From positions 1 to 34,817 of IMG/VR virus record IMGVR_UViG_3300021376_000184: 34,817 bases of DNA, one strand, 5' to 3'. The notes under the pieces were generated by a model that saw only the letters and a program-made list of their open reading frames with translations, was not told the origin of the DNA and ran no database searches. The stretch comes from a virus. Positions 26,091 to 32,892 of this stretch are shown here, one piece after another. The translations under genes and the position numbers were made by a program. How positions within the stretch are numbered: position 1 is the first letter of the stretch; every line of letters starts with the position of its first letter.

Positions 26091-26558
26091 CTAGAGGTTA
26101 CCACTAGGGGAGGTCGCATCGGGTGTCCCCCCGTGCATCCTGCGCACGGCATCGAGGAACTCTTGCCTGATTTTGGGGTTCGCCCGTATCTCCTGCTGCA
26201 TCTCGAGAAATGCATCGGCAGTCTGCTCGCGCTTGAACTTCTGTTCGGGCGTGAGAGCCTGGAACTCCCTGTCGGCGGCGATGAGATAGCCTATTGTGTC
26301 GTAGAGCCCCAGAAGGCTAGTGGTATATATCGGGCTCAACTTGAACTCCAGCGTCGGGTCGAGTCCTGTCAGTTCGCCGATCTTGGCGAACGCATCATCC
26401 CCGTCAATTCCCATCTCTGCATACAGTTCGCCGAGTTCGTAGATGTTCACGAAGTCTTGCGGCCCCAGCGCACCGAAGCACTCGTCAAATGCGTTTGTGG
26501 ACCAATCGCTTTTTGTTGAAATCTCTAACTCAAGTTGCGCTATTTTGTTCTCTTCCAT
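26091..26558 (-). CDS. Phage protein with helical repeats (155 aa)
   Basis: Helical acidic N-terminus (MEENKIAQLELEISTKSDWS), DFVNIYELGELYAEMGIDGD, LGLYDTIGYLIAADREFQAL and EQTADAFLEMQQEIRANPK. C-terminus GGTPDATSPSGNL is unstructured. All-helical; not recognised. Preceded by a P-type box with a weak -10 and a second TATAAG nearby. Confidence 0.72.
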   Translation of the reverse strand: MEENKIAQLELEISTKSDWSTNAFDECFGALGPQDFVNIYELGELYAEMGIDGDDAFAKIGELTGLDPTLEFKLSPIYTTSLLGLYDTIGYLIAADREFQALTPEQKFKREQTADAFLEMQQEIRANPKIRQEFLDAVRRMHGGTPDATSPSGNL

Positions 26559-26631
26559 CGGCCTTGTCCTCCTCGGGCGTGGTCGCCGTTTTCGTACACA
26601 CCTTATACACGTCGGGCGTGACGACCCCCCA

Positions 26632-26662
26632 ATCGTGCCGTGCCGTCATCCTTCGGCGCGCC
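26632..26662 (-). promoter_or_regulatory. P-type promoter (weak -10)
   Basis: Box CGCGCCGAAGGATGA, 8-bp spacer, -10 CACGAT, ~75-bp leader. A TATAAG at ~26605 may be an alternative -10. Confidence 0.6.
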
Positions 26663-26875
26663 CTAGAACAGCGTGGACTGAGTGCCGGGGTCGTCCCGCT
26701 TGGCCCACTCCGTCTCGACGCACACCTTGTGCGCGTACCGCCAAGTCCGTTCGCCCGTCTGGATCACCCGCGCCTTCACCACCCATGCCGTGACGAGCTC
26801 TGCGGTCGATTCGTTCTTCGGATCGACCGGGTAGCCGCAGAAGACGCATTTGTAGTGCTCGTACACGACGAGCAT
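26663..26875 (-). CDS. Zinc-ribbon-like protein ending QSTLF (70 aa)
   Basis: CVFCGYPVDPK then a helical/beta segment and KVCVETEW, giving three Cys and a His (YAHKVC) in a zinc-ribbon layout. The C-terminus ends GTQSTLF, close to the QxxLF-type beta-clamp-binding peptide seen at the tails of replication proteins. The start is ambiguous: ATG 26875 or GTG 26864 (VYEHYKC), the latter with TAGGA upstream. Role inferred: clamp- or nucleic-acid-associated. Confidence 0.7.
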   Translation of the reverse strand: MLVVYEHYKCVFCGYPVDPKNESTAELVTAWVVKARVIQTGERTWRYAHKVCVETEWAKRDDPGTQSTLF

Positions 26876-26921
26876 CCTAGGCGGCGAGAGCTATTGGCGT
26901 TGTCGTACCAACTTCACGTTT

Positions 26922-27413
26922 TTACCCACCATAACTTTCACAGCCCCAGCCGTCACCGTCGCGGTCCAGCCCGTCAGGGTCGTAGTCACCAACCCAGATG
27001 TCGTTTCCGATGTAGTCAGAACAGTCATTATCAACTTCGTTCCAACGCAATCCAGAGTTGTAGTCATCCATCCCCTGTTGTCGCGCTCCAAGCAAAAACA
27101 CAGCAAAAATAACCCAAAGAACAGCCCGTATCCAATGTCGCTTCTTGTTGTATTCACGCTCCAACTCCATAAAAACTCCAGCCATAAACACGAACCACGC
27201 AGTCATAAATAGAGCAAGTATCCACGAAAAAATGTTCTCGCTAGTTAGTGCAGTCGTGTCCCAAACCCCAACGACGCCGTTTTGTTTTGCGAAAAATCCA
27301 AACTTCATGTCGATAAATGCCCACAACGGGAACAAACCAAACGAGACTACGTAGAAACAAAACCACAGTTCTTTGGAGTATCGACTTGTGAGTGCCGTTA
27401 GTTTCCGTTTCAT
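26922..27413 (-). CDS. AT-rich membrane protein with excalibur-like C-terminus (163 aa)
   Basis: Three membrane segments are visible (LWFCFYVVSFGLFPLWAFID, IFSWILALFMTAWFVFMAGV, IRAVLWVIFAVFLLGA), then a Cys/Asp-rich tail: DNDCSDY...DYDPDGLDRDGDGWGCES. That tail matches the excalibur calcium-binding pattern (DxDxDGxxCE). Base composition is clearly lower in GC than all flanking genes, suggesting recent transfer. It starts after a TGA-T-ATG-like coupling to the upstream 77-aa gene. A surface or adhesion role is possible. Confidence 0.78.
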   Translation of the reverse strand: MKRKLTALTSRYSKELWFCFYVVSFGLFPLWAFIDMKFGFFAKQNGVVGVWDTTALTSENIFSWILALFMTAWFVFMAGVFMELEREYNKKRHWIRAVLWVIFAVFLLGARQQGMDDYNSGLRWNEVDNDCSDYIGNDIWVGDYDPDGLDRDGDGWGCESYGG

Positions 27414-27414
27414 C

Positions 27415-27648
27415 TCAGTAGATGCTGACCACTTCGTTCTCGCCAAACTCGTGCCGGACAGTGCGGCCCTCGTCATTCTTGGCCTCGACCACCACCGTGC
27501 CCTCGAGGTCGCGCCCGCGAGTGAGGAGCTCGATGTACCTGCGGTCGGCGCGCGCGGGTCGGCGCCACACGGAGCCGACCGTCACGAAGCGCCGGTTGAT
27601 GCTGAGCCTGTCCCCGGATCGGAGGTCGCGTGCCGCTCGGGTCCTCAC
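27415..27648 (-). CDS. Small beta-rich basic protein (77 aa)
   Basis: GTG overlapping the previous stop (GTGA). MRTRAARDLRSGDRLSINRR, FVTVGSVWRRPARADRRYIE and EGTVVVEAKNDEGRTVRHEF: beta barrel-like with many Arg. The 'DLRSGDRL..N.....V..V' start resembles small Hint/SH3-type barrels. Unknown role. Confidence 0.7.
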   Translation of the reverse strand: MRTRAARDLRSGDRLSINRRFVTVGSVWRRPARADRRYIELLTRGRDLEGTVVVEAKNDEGRTVRHEFGENEVVSIY

Positions 27649-27917
27649 TTGTACCACTCGTCCTTGACCTCACGGGCGAACGAAATGGCATCGTCGGCGA
27701 CGTGCTTGTACCCGTCGAGTTGCGACTTGACGAACCTGTACGCACACCAGCCGCCGAGCAGAAACAGGGCGAGGATAACTCGGCCCCAGCCGATGAGGCC
27801 GATGACTCGGAACACGAACCCGAAAATGAATCCGGGCGCGAACAGCGCGACCAGGACCGCAGTCGCTACGGGGTGGGCCTTGACCCAGCCTGTGACCTTC
27901 TCTATGTTTTCTCTCAT
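27645..27917 (-). CDS. Two-pass membrane protein (90 aa)
   Basis: Hydrophobic segments at about residues 15-40 (PVATAVLVALFAPGFIFGFV) and 44-60 (VILALFLLGGWCAYRF), then a polar helical C-terminus ending VKDEWYK. Head of a four-gene minus run under a P-type promoter whose sequence is also the end of the preceding gene. Confidence 0.72.
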   Translation of the reverse strand: MRENIEKVTGWVKAHPVATAVLVALFAPGFIFGFVFRVIGLIGWGRVILALFLLGGWCAYRFVKSQLDGYKHVADDAISFAREVKDEWYK

Positions 27918-28051
27918 GGCTTAGAACCTACCGGCCCCTCATCCGTCGGCGCGCTCTCGCCGAATACCTCGCAGTCGTGCCCGTAGGCCATCTCCTCGGG
28001 CGTGAGCCTTTGCTCGCACTCGGGGCAGATCAGCAAAAGTTGGAGCGTCAC
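27914..28051 (-). CDS. Tiny CxxC protein whose tail is promoter-encoded (45 aa)
   Basis: GTG immediately after the previous TAG. MTLQLLLICPECEQRLTPEE, GHDCEVFGE, then SAPTDEGPVGSKP. CPEC plus a later Cys and His look like a zinc ribbon. The last ~13 residues coincide exactly with the P-type promoter of the membrane gene (27925-27955), and its TGA overlaps that gene's ATG. Confidence 0.68.
   Translation of the reverse strand: MTLQLLLICPECEQRLTPEEMAYGHDCEVFGESAPTDEGPVGSKP
27925..27955 (-). promoter_or_regulatory. P-type promoter inside a gene end
   Basis: Box GCGCGCCGACGGATGA, 8-bp spacer, -10 TAGGTT, within the 3' end of the 45-aa gene. Confidence 0.76.
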
Positions 28052-28315
28052 CTAAAGCACCCGCCTGACGATGCGGAACCCGCGCTCGCTGAAATAGCAG
28101 GTGTCGCCGTACCCCTCCTGCGTGTGCTCGTCGAACGCGACCTCGTAGACGACCGCGCCGTATCGCTGCGCCTCGGCCATGTCGCTGGTCGCGTGCGCGA
28201 TGCGCCAACCCAACGGGTAGCCGCCCGTGTCCTGCGTCGTCGGCGTGGGGTGAACCTTGCGCGTGCGCTTCGGGAACGCCGCGGGCGTGCCGTGGTACAA
28301 CGGCGAATCAGCCAT
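28052..28315 (-). CDS. Possible small ADP-ribosyltransferase-fold protein (87 aa)
   Basis: LYHGTPAAFP near the N-terminus, a loop PTPTTQDTGGYPLGWRIAHA, then TSDMAEAQRYGAVVYEVAFD and RGFRIVRRVL. The order 'YHGT ... AT.d...A..YG..VYEV.f' is like minimal ADP-ribosyltransferase-fold proteins of the rifampin-ADP-ribosyltransferase (Arr) type, where the His of HGT binds NAD+. At 87 residues it is about two thirds of Arr length and no catalytic Asp/Glu at the usual place is certain. Overlaps the previous gene by 8 bases. Confidence 0.5.
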   Translation of the reverse strand: MADSPLYHGTPAAFPKRTRKVHPTPTTQDTGGYPLGWRIAHATSDMAEAQRYGAVVYEVAFDEHTQEGYGDTCYFSERGFRIVRRVL

Positions 28316-28694
28316 CGTAGTCCTCGTCGTCCTCGTACTCGTCCCTCGGGTCGTCCGCGCCCTGGTCGATGAGCGAGACGAAACCCGCGTTGGGGTCGTC
28401 CTCGTTCGTCCACACGGCGTTGATGAATTTGAGCGAGCAAGATTCCTCGTACCACTCGGTGAGCTGGCCGAACATCTGGTCGGGCGAGCCGACGAAGGTG
28501 CGGTCGTCGCAACCCTCGCCGTTGTAGTTGTCCCGGAACCACCTCGCCTGGGCCTCGTCCATGGCGAGGTAGATCTTGTGGCAACCGTCGAACGCGATGA
28601 GGAGGGCGTCCTCCACGTGTTCGCGGGTCGCCGCCCAGCCCTCGTCGAGGTTGGTTGAGTCGTGCGTGTCGTAGTCTGTCTGGAGTTTGGTCAT
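28308..28694 (-). CDS. Acidic protein, paralogue of the gene at 16378-16743 (128 aa)
   Basis: Shares NLDEGWAATREHVEDALLIA, GCHKIYLAMDEAQARWFR, ESCSLKFINAVWTNEDDP and DPNAGFVSLI with the 16.4-kb gene, so the two are homologues on opposite strands 12 kb apart. The C-terminal ~15 residues are Asp/Glu/Tyr-rich. No function recognised. P-type promoter divergent with the 28.8-kb gene. Confidence 0.77.
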   Translation of the reverse strand: MTKLQTDYDTHDSTNLDEGWAATREHVEDALLIAFDGCHKIYLAMDEAQARWFRDNYNGEGCDDRTFVGSPDQMFGQLTEWYEESCSLKFINAVWTNEDDPNAGFVSLIDQGADDPRDEYEDDEDYDG

Positions 28695-28700
28695 GATCCA

Positions 28701-28730
28701 ATTATGGGGGCCGTCATCCTTCGGCGCGCC
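28701..28730 (-). promoter_or_regulatory. P-type promoter (divergent pair)
   Basis: Box CGCGCCGAAGGATGA, 7-bp spacer, -10 CATAAT, 6 bp before the ATG at 28694. Confidence 0.8.
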
Positions 28731-28732
28731 CC

Positions 28733-28763
28733 CGTGCGCCCGCGGATTCGGGTCCCCTAGTAT
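28733..28763 (+). promoter_or_regulatory. P-type promoter (divergent pair)
   Basis: Box TGCGCCCGCGGATTC, 8-bp spacer, -10 TAGTAT, followed by a short leader with AAAGGAG. Confidence 0.78.
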
Positions 28764-28781
28764 GGGGGCAAAGGAGAAAAC

Positions 28782-29000
28782 ATGAGCACAAGCATCAGCG
28801 TTCACCTCAGGAAAGAGGATCAGATAGAACTCGAGGCCTCGCTTCTGAGCGGGGAGCGAGAAGACGGCACGTGGACAGTAGATCTCAGGCAGATCTGCGA
28901 GAGCGGCCGGGAGGTCTGGATCACCATTTTTTGCTCGAAAGAGCAGGCAGAGGCGCTGGTCGGCAAGGCCGCCGTGCGCGCCTCAGGCAAGAAAAGCTAG
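28782..29000 (+). CDS. Unknown small protein (72 aa)
   Basis: AAAGGAG before the ATG. MSTSISVHLRKEDQIELEAS, LLSGEREDGTWTVDLRQICE, REVWITIFCSKEQAEALVG: a beta-alpha-beta small fold with Cys pair. First of two short plus genes. Not recognised. Confidence 0.7.
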   Translation: MSTSISVHLRKEDQIELEASLLSGEREDGTWTVDLRQICESGREVWITIFCSKEQAEALVGKAAVRASGKKS

Positions 29001-29002
29001 CG

Positions 29003-29173
29003 GTGTCCAAGGTCGATCTCGAAAACGATCTGGCCCGGCTCGCGCGCGAGAGGTGGGGCGACAACGCCGTCGAGGCGCTGGTCGGCGCTCTCTCGTCGAT
29101 CGCGACCTACGGGCAACTCGCGGCCCTTGTGGCCGAGTTGAGTTGCTTCGGGGGCTCGACGCGCGAGGAGTGA
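29003..29173 (+). CDS. Small helical protein (56 aa)
   Basis: GTG start 3 bases after the previous stop. MSKVDLENDLARLARERWGD, then VEALVGALSSIATYGQLAAL and a short acidic end. Amphipathic helices; no known domain. Confidence 0.6.
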   Translation: MSKVDLENDLARLARERWGDNAVEALVGALSSIATYGQLAALVAELSCFGGSTREE

Positions 29174-29177
29174 CGGG

Positions 29178-29504
29178 TCAAACCCCCCGGTCATTCTCTC
29201 CCGCTCGTTTTCTGGTCTCGCGCACCGCGCGCAGGTCGCCGATGTCGGGCCACTCGCCCATCGATTTGAGCGTCCCGGCGATGCGGCCGAGCGCGTGCTC
29301 GTTCTTCTGCCATGACTCGCTGTCGGTGTCGACGCGGTTCTTGAATGCCGGGTCGTTGAGGGCGTCGGAGATTTGCTTCTCCATCTTGCCTATCCTGTCC
29401 TCGAGGACCCGCACCCGATCCACCAGCTGGCTGCGCACGATCGACTCGAGCATCTCCATGTCCTCGCCGGGCGCCGCCGGCTCCGTGTCGAATTTTCTGT
29501 CCAT
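29178..29504 (-). CDS. Coiled-coil protein (108 aa)
   Basis: Acidic start, then a long helix (DMEMLESIVRSQLVDRVRVL, EDRIGKMEKQISDALNDP) and a polar end with a WQKNEHALGRIAGTLKSM helix. A heptad pattern is clear from Leu/Ile spacing. Divergent from the helicase gene 26 bp away; may be a regulatory or structural partner. Confidence 0.7.
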   Translation of the reverse strand: MDRKFDTEPAAPGEDMEMLESIVRSQLVDRVRVLEDRIGKMEKQISDALNDPAFKNRVDTDSESWQKNEHALGRIAGTLKSMGEWPDIGDLRAVRETRKRAGENDRGV

Positions 29505-29529
29505 GCGATGAATGGTAGCCTATAAAACC

Positions 29530-31425
29530 ATGGGCGAACCCACCGAGAAGGGCCGCATGATCCTCAGCGACGACCATCTCCTGCTCCGCTGGCCCTTCGA
29601 CAGGGACGAGGTCGACTCGATCAAGAGGATCGTCGGCGCGAAATGGGACAGGGTCAACCGCGCGTGGCGCGTCCCGATGACGTCCCTCGGCCCGGCGAGG
29701 CAATTCGCCGCGGACATCGGCCTGACGATCGACCCCGAGGTCCTCGTCCTCGACGTTCCGGCCCACAAGAACCCGCTCTCCGGCATGAGGAGGGACGGCG
29801 ACTACATCTACCTGTCCTTCGCGTACGACCCGGTGCGCGTCCGCGAGGTCAAGAAGATACCCGGCGTCACTTTCGACTCGAAAACCAAGGCCTGGAGGGC
29901 GCCGATCTCGTCGATCTCACAGTCGATCGCATGGTCGAGGGCCTTCCGGATCCACGTCCCGGACGAATTGGTCGAGGAGGCGGAGCGGATTAGGGCCGAA
30001 ATGGAGGTCGCGCTGTCCGAATCGCGCTCGACCGGCGCGGAAATCTCCATCGCCGGGTTCCCGCAGCTCATGCCGTACCAGAAAGCCGGCGTCAGGTACG
30101 CCGTCAACCGCCGGAAATGCTTCATCGCGGACGAGATGGGGCTCGGAAAGACGCTCCAGGCCATAGCCGCCGTCGAGGAAATGTCCAGATCCGGGTCGGT
30201 CTACCCGATCGTGGTGGTCTGCCCGGCGAATCTGACCCTGAATTGGGCCAAGGAGTACTCGAAATGGCTCCCGGAGCGGCGCGTCGCCGTCATTTCCGGC
30301 AGGAAAAACTTCCCGGAACACGGGACTTACGACGTTCTGGTGGTCGGATACCCGAATCTGGCCGCCTGGCAGGCCCATTTGACCGGATTCGGCGGGTACG
30401 TGTTCGACGAGAGCCACTATCTCAAGACGTACGGCACGCAGAGGACGAAGGCGGCGATCAAAATCGTCCGCCGGGCATCCGGCGAGGCCCCGATCATGCT
30501 CCTCACGGGCACGCCGGTGGCCTCGAGGCCCGCTGAGTACGTCTCCCAGCTCGACATTCTGGGCCATCTGGACAACTTCGGTGGCCGCTGGGGCTTCTAC
30601 AGGCGCTACTGCGACGCCCATCGCGACAAATTCGGCCAATGGAGGCTCGACGGCCACTCGAACCTCGAGGAATTGAACTCGACGCTGCGATCGACCTGCT
30701 ACATAAGGCGCACGAAGGACCAGGTGCTCGAGGATTTGCCGCCGGTGTTCGAGTCGGCCATGTATTTCGATGGCTCGGAGCTCGGGAAACGGGACTACGA
30801 GGCCGCGGAGGCCGATCTGGGCGCGTGGCTCGAGCAGAATGGCCGCCGGACGGGCGCGCCGGAGCAGCTCGCGCGCATCTCGGTGCTCCGGAGGCTCGCG
30901 GCGGAGGCGAAATTGCCGGGCGTGCTGGAGTTGGTCGACGAAATGGTCGCGGCGGGGCGCAAGGTGGTCGTCGCGGCCCACCACCGGGAGGTCGTCGACG
31001 AGATCGCCGCCCGCTACGGGGGCCTGAAGATACAGGGAGGCATGTCGGCGGCCGACGTCGAGGCCGCCAAGGGCAGGTTCCAGGGGAATCCGGTCGAGGA
31101 GAGCCCCGTGATAGTGCTCTCCATAGAGGCGGCGAAGACCGGGCACACCCTGACGGCGGCGCAGGACATAGTTTTCGTCGAGATGCCGTGGACCCCGGCC
31201 GACGTGCAGCAGACCTACAGCCGCCTGCACCGGATCGGGCAGCGCGGATCGGTCCGGGTGGTCTACGCGCTGCTCGCCGGCAGCATCGACGAGGACATCC
31301 ACCGCACGATATCGCGCAAGGAGGAGATAGTCGCCGGGGCGGTCGACGGCGGCGACGTGGTGGAGATGGTGAGGCGCCGCGTGGCGAGCCGCCTCAGGAC
31401 TTCTCGGCCCCCATCTTCGCCATGA
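29530..31425 (+). CDS. SNF2-family helicase (SMARCAL1/HARP-like) with duplicated N-terminal domain
   Basis: ATG at 29530 follows a TATAAA (about 29520-29525), suggesting a leaderless transcript; ATG 29512 is an alternative. Residues ~12-50 (SDDHLLLRWPFDRDEVDSIK ... RVNRAWRVP) and ~92-125 (DGDYIYLSFAYDPVRVREVK ... SKTKAWRAP) are two copies of a HARP-like annealing domain. The motor has Walker A DEMGLGKT (~201-208), DESH (~293-296, in place of DEAH), LLTGTP (~324-329) and motif VI QTYSRLHRIGQ. Like SMARCAL1, it may anneal or remodel forked DNA. Its end overlaps the convergent gene by 32 bases. Confidence 0.9.
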   Translation: MGEPTEKGRMILSDDHLLLRWPFDRDEVDSIKRIVGAKWDRVNRAWRVPMTSLGPARQFAADIGLTIDPEVLVLDVPAHKNPLSGMRRDGDYIYLSFAYDPVRVREVKKIPGVTFDSKTKAWRAPISSISQSIAWSRAFRIHVPDELVEEAERIRAEMEVALSESRSTGAEISIAGFPQLMPYQKAGVRYAVNRRKCFIADEMGLGKTLQAIAAVEEMSRSGSVYPIVVVCPANLTLNWAKEYSKWLPERRVAVISGRKNFPEHGTYDVLVVGYPNLAAWQAHLTGFGGYVFDESHYLKTYGTQRTKAAIKIVRRASGEAPIMLLTGTPVASRPAEYVSQLDILGHLDNFGGRWGFYRRYCDAHRDKFGQWRLDGHSNLEELNSTLRSTCYIRRTKDQVLEDLPPVFESAMYFDGSELGKRDYEAAEADLGAWLEQNGRRTGAPEQLARISVLRRLAAEAKLPGVLELVDEMVAAGRKVVVAAHHREVVDEIAARYGGLKIQGGMSAADVEAAKGRFQGNPVEESPVIVLSIEAAKTGHTLTAAQDIVFVEMPWTPADVQQTYSRLHRIGQRGSVRVVYALLAGSIDEDIHRTISRKEEIVAGAVDGGDVVEMVRRRVASRLRTSRPPSSP

Positions 31426-31954
31426 ACTGATAGAAGGCGTCGAAAATCAGGGTCACGCTCGCCCTGCCGATGTTCGACCTCTGGACCATCTGGATATCGG
31501 TCTCCTCGAACTTCGGGATGCCCCAATCGTCGTAGCCGAAACGGCACACCGCCTGCATCTGCTCGCCCGTGGCGAGGTCCAAGCCGCTGAGCGCGATCAA
31601 CTCCTCCACGCCGGACAGCGGCCCGAGCCGCTCGTGCTCCCGCGCGAGGGCGCCGTGCTCGTGGGTCTGCTCGAACTCCGACAGGCTCGTTTTCGGATCC
31701 AGGATCTTGCCGTACGATTCGGCCACGTAGATGACAATCGTCGGGTTCTGCCGGGAAACCAGCGAGAGGGCAGGCGGGAGGTAGCCCATCGGCCCGCCCT
31801 TCGCCTCCATCAGCGCGATGTTCGCCTTGCCGTCGACGCCGACCCATATCAGCATCGGGTGCAGATCTGTGGGTCCGCCGTTGCGGCGGCACGCGTCGGT
31901 CTTCGTGGCCTTGGTGGCCTCGGCGTGGTCCCGCATCTGTCGCGCGAGGTCCAT
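31394..31954 (-). CDS. Unknown protein (186 aa)
   Basis: Sequence contains RQMRDHAEATKATKTDACRR, LHPMLIWVGVDGKANIALME, LVSRQNPTIVIYVAESYGKI, HEHGALAREHERLGPLSGVE, GFGYDDWGIPKFEETDIQ-like text (FGYDDWGIPK) and VTLIFDAFYQFMAKMG. Alpha/beta, with a beta strand TIVIYVAES. Not recognised. It overlaps the helicase tail, convergent. Confidence 0.75.
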   Translation of the reverse strand: MDLARQMRDHAEATKATKTDACRRNGGPTDLHPMLIWVGVDGKANIALMEAKGGPMGYLPPALSLVSRQNPTIVIYVAESYGKILDPKTSLSEFEQTHEHGALAREHERLGPLSGVEELIALSGLDLATGEQMQAVCRFGYDDWGIPKFEETDIQMVQRSNIGRASVTLIFDAFYQFMAKMGAEKS

Positions 31955-32205
31955 CAGGCGACGACCTCTCGCGCCGTCGCCCCCAAGAAACCCGCGCCGT
32001 TGCCCTCGGGGTCGCGCATCGGGATGAAGCCCGTGCCGTCTGTGAATTCGACGACCACGGCGTAGTCCTCGTAGGCGAACTCCCAGCCCATGCCCGAGCA
32101 CTCGTCCTCGGTGAGCGGGCGGATCAGCTTGATTTTCTTGCCGACGAACGACCCGTAGTCGCGCGTTACGTACTTCTGCTTGTCTGCGTATGTGGTCTCT
32201 CTCAT
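31954..32205 (-). CDS. Small conserved-looking protein (83 aa)
   Basis: MRETTYADKQKYVTRDYGSF, GKKIKLIRPLTEDECSGMGW, EFAYEDYAVVVEFTDGTGFI and MRDPEGNGAGFLGA form a pattern 'lt.dE....W.......v..f.DG....P..D.EGN..G' known from short phage/bacterial hypothetical proteins. Likely a small beta-barrel. TGATG coupling to the 186-aa gene; P-type promoter. Confidence 0.76.
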   Translation of the reverse strand: MRETTYADKQKYVTRDYGSFVGKKIKLIRPLTEDECSGMGWEFAYEDYAVVVEFTDGTGFIPMRDPEGNGAGFLGATAREVVA

Positions 32206-32211
32206 GCATAC

Positions 32212-32242
32212 AGTATGGCTCGGCCGAATCCTTCGGCGCGCC
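32212..32242 (-). promoter_or_regulatory. P-type promoter (divergent, shared core)
   Basis: Box CGCGCCGAAGGATTC, 8-bp spacer, -10 CATACT. It shares its GGCGCGCC core with the plus-strand copy. Confidence 0.82.
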
Positions 32243-32264
32243 CGAGGATTCATGCCCGTATAGT
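32235..32264 (+). promoter_or_regulatory. P-type promoter (divergent, shared core)
   Basis: Box GCGCGCCCGAGGATTC, 7-bp spacer, -10 TATAGT, 6 bp before the ATG at 32271. Confidence 0.8.
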
Positions 32265-32270
32265 TGAGGT

Positions 32271-32564
32271 ATGGCAAAGAAACGCAAGAAACGATACGCA
32301 TCCGACAAGCTCGCCGCCCAAGCTGCGGCGGACGACCTGTTCGTCGTCGAGAGAACCTACCTCGTCACCTACCGGCCCAACAAGTACCTGTCCTCGGCCA
32401 CGACGATCCGGTCGATAACCCTCGCCGCGACCACCACCGACCCGGATGACGCCAACGTTCTCACCTACGGCGACCTGATAGAGGAGTTCGGCCTCGAGGT
32501 GGCTCGGCATTTCGAGCTCGTCGCCATAGAGGGTGCGCCGATGGATGCCGCCCCCCTACTCTGA
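32271..32564 (+). CDS. Basic-start protein with promoter-encoded tail (97 aa)
   Basis: Starts MAKKRKKRYASDKLAAQAAA (basic), then VVERTYLVTYRPNKYLSSAT, LAATTTDPDDANVLTYGDLI and a final IEGAPMDAAPLL. The last residues coincide with the next P-type promoter. Mixed fold; no known domain. Confidence 0.72.
   Translation: MAKKRKKRYASDKLAAQAAADDLFVVERTYLVTYRPNKYLSSATTIRSITLAATTTDPDDANVLTYGDLIEEFGLEVARHFELVAIEGAPMDAAPLL
32532..32562 (+). promoter_or_regulatory. P-type promoter inside a gene end
   Basis: Box TGCGCCGATGGATGC, 8-bp spacer, -10 TACTCT; overlaps the last codons (GAPMDAAPLL) of the preceding gene and its stop. Confidence 0.78.
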
Positions 32565-32568
32565 ACCC

Positions 32569-32892
32569 ATGAACCTCTACGACTTCACCGACTACTGCCA
32601 GACCTTCTACGACAAGGCGATCGCGGACTCCATTTACCCGTTCGCCACCGCCGACGAGATACGCGCGGCGATTCTCGCCCACGTGACCGACCCGAACCCA
32701 CCATTCCCGTTCGACGGGGACAGCATGGATCGCGAGGCGGTCCGTGACCGTATCCTCGCCATGCGCGAGAAGACGGGCGAGGGCGAGGCGGATTGGGCGC
32801 TCGCCGTGAATGCCGAGCTCGTCAAGCGGGGCGCGCCGGAATCGGCGCTGATTCACACCATCCTGCCCGACGGCACCATGAGGGTGGTCTGA
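32569..32892 (+). CDS. Unknown acidic protein (107 aa)
   Basis: MNLYDFTDYCQTFYDKAIAD, SIYPFATADEIRAAILAHV, FPFDGDSMDREAVRDRILAM and EADWALAVNAELVKRGAPES, ending GTMRVV. Helical acidic composition; not recognised. Near-leaderless. The next gene starts right after its stop. Confidence 0.72.
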   Translation: MNLYDFTDYCQTFYDKAIADSIYPFATADEIRAAILAHVTDPNPPFPFDGDSMDREAVRDRILAMREKTGEGEADWALAVNAELVKRGAPESALIHTILPDGTMRVV

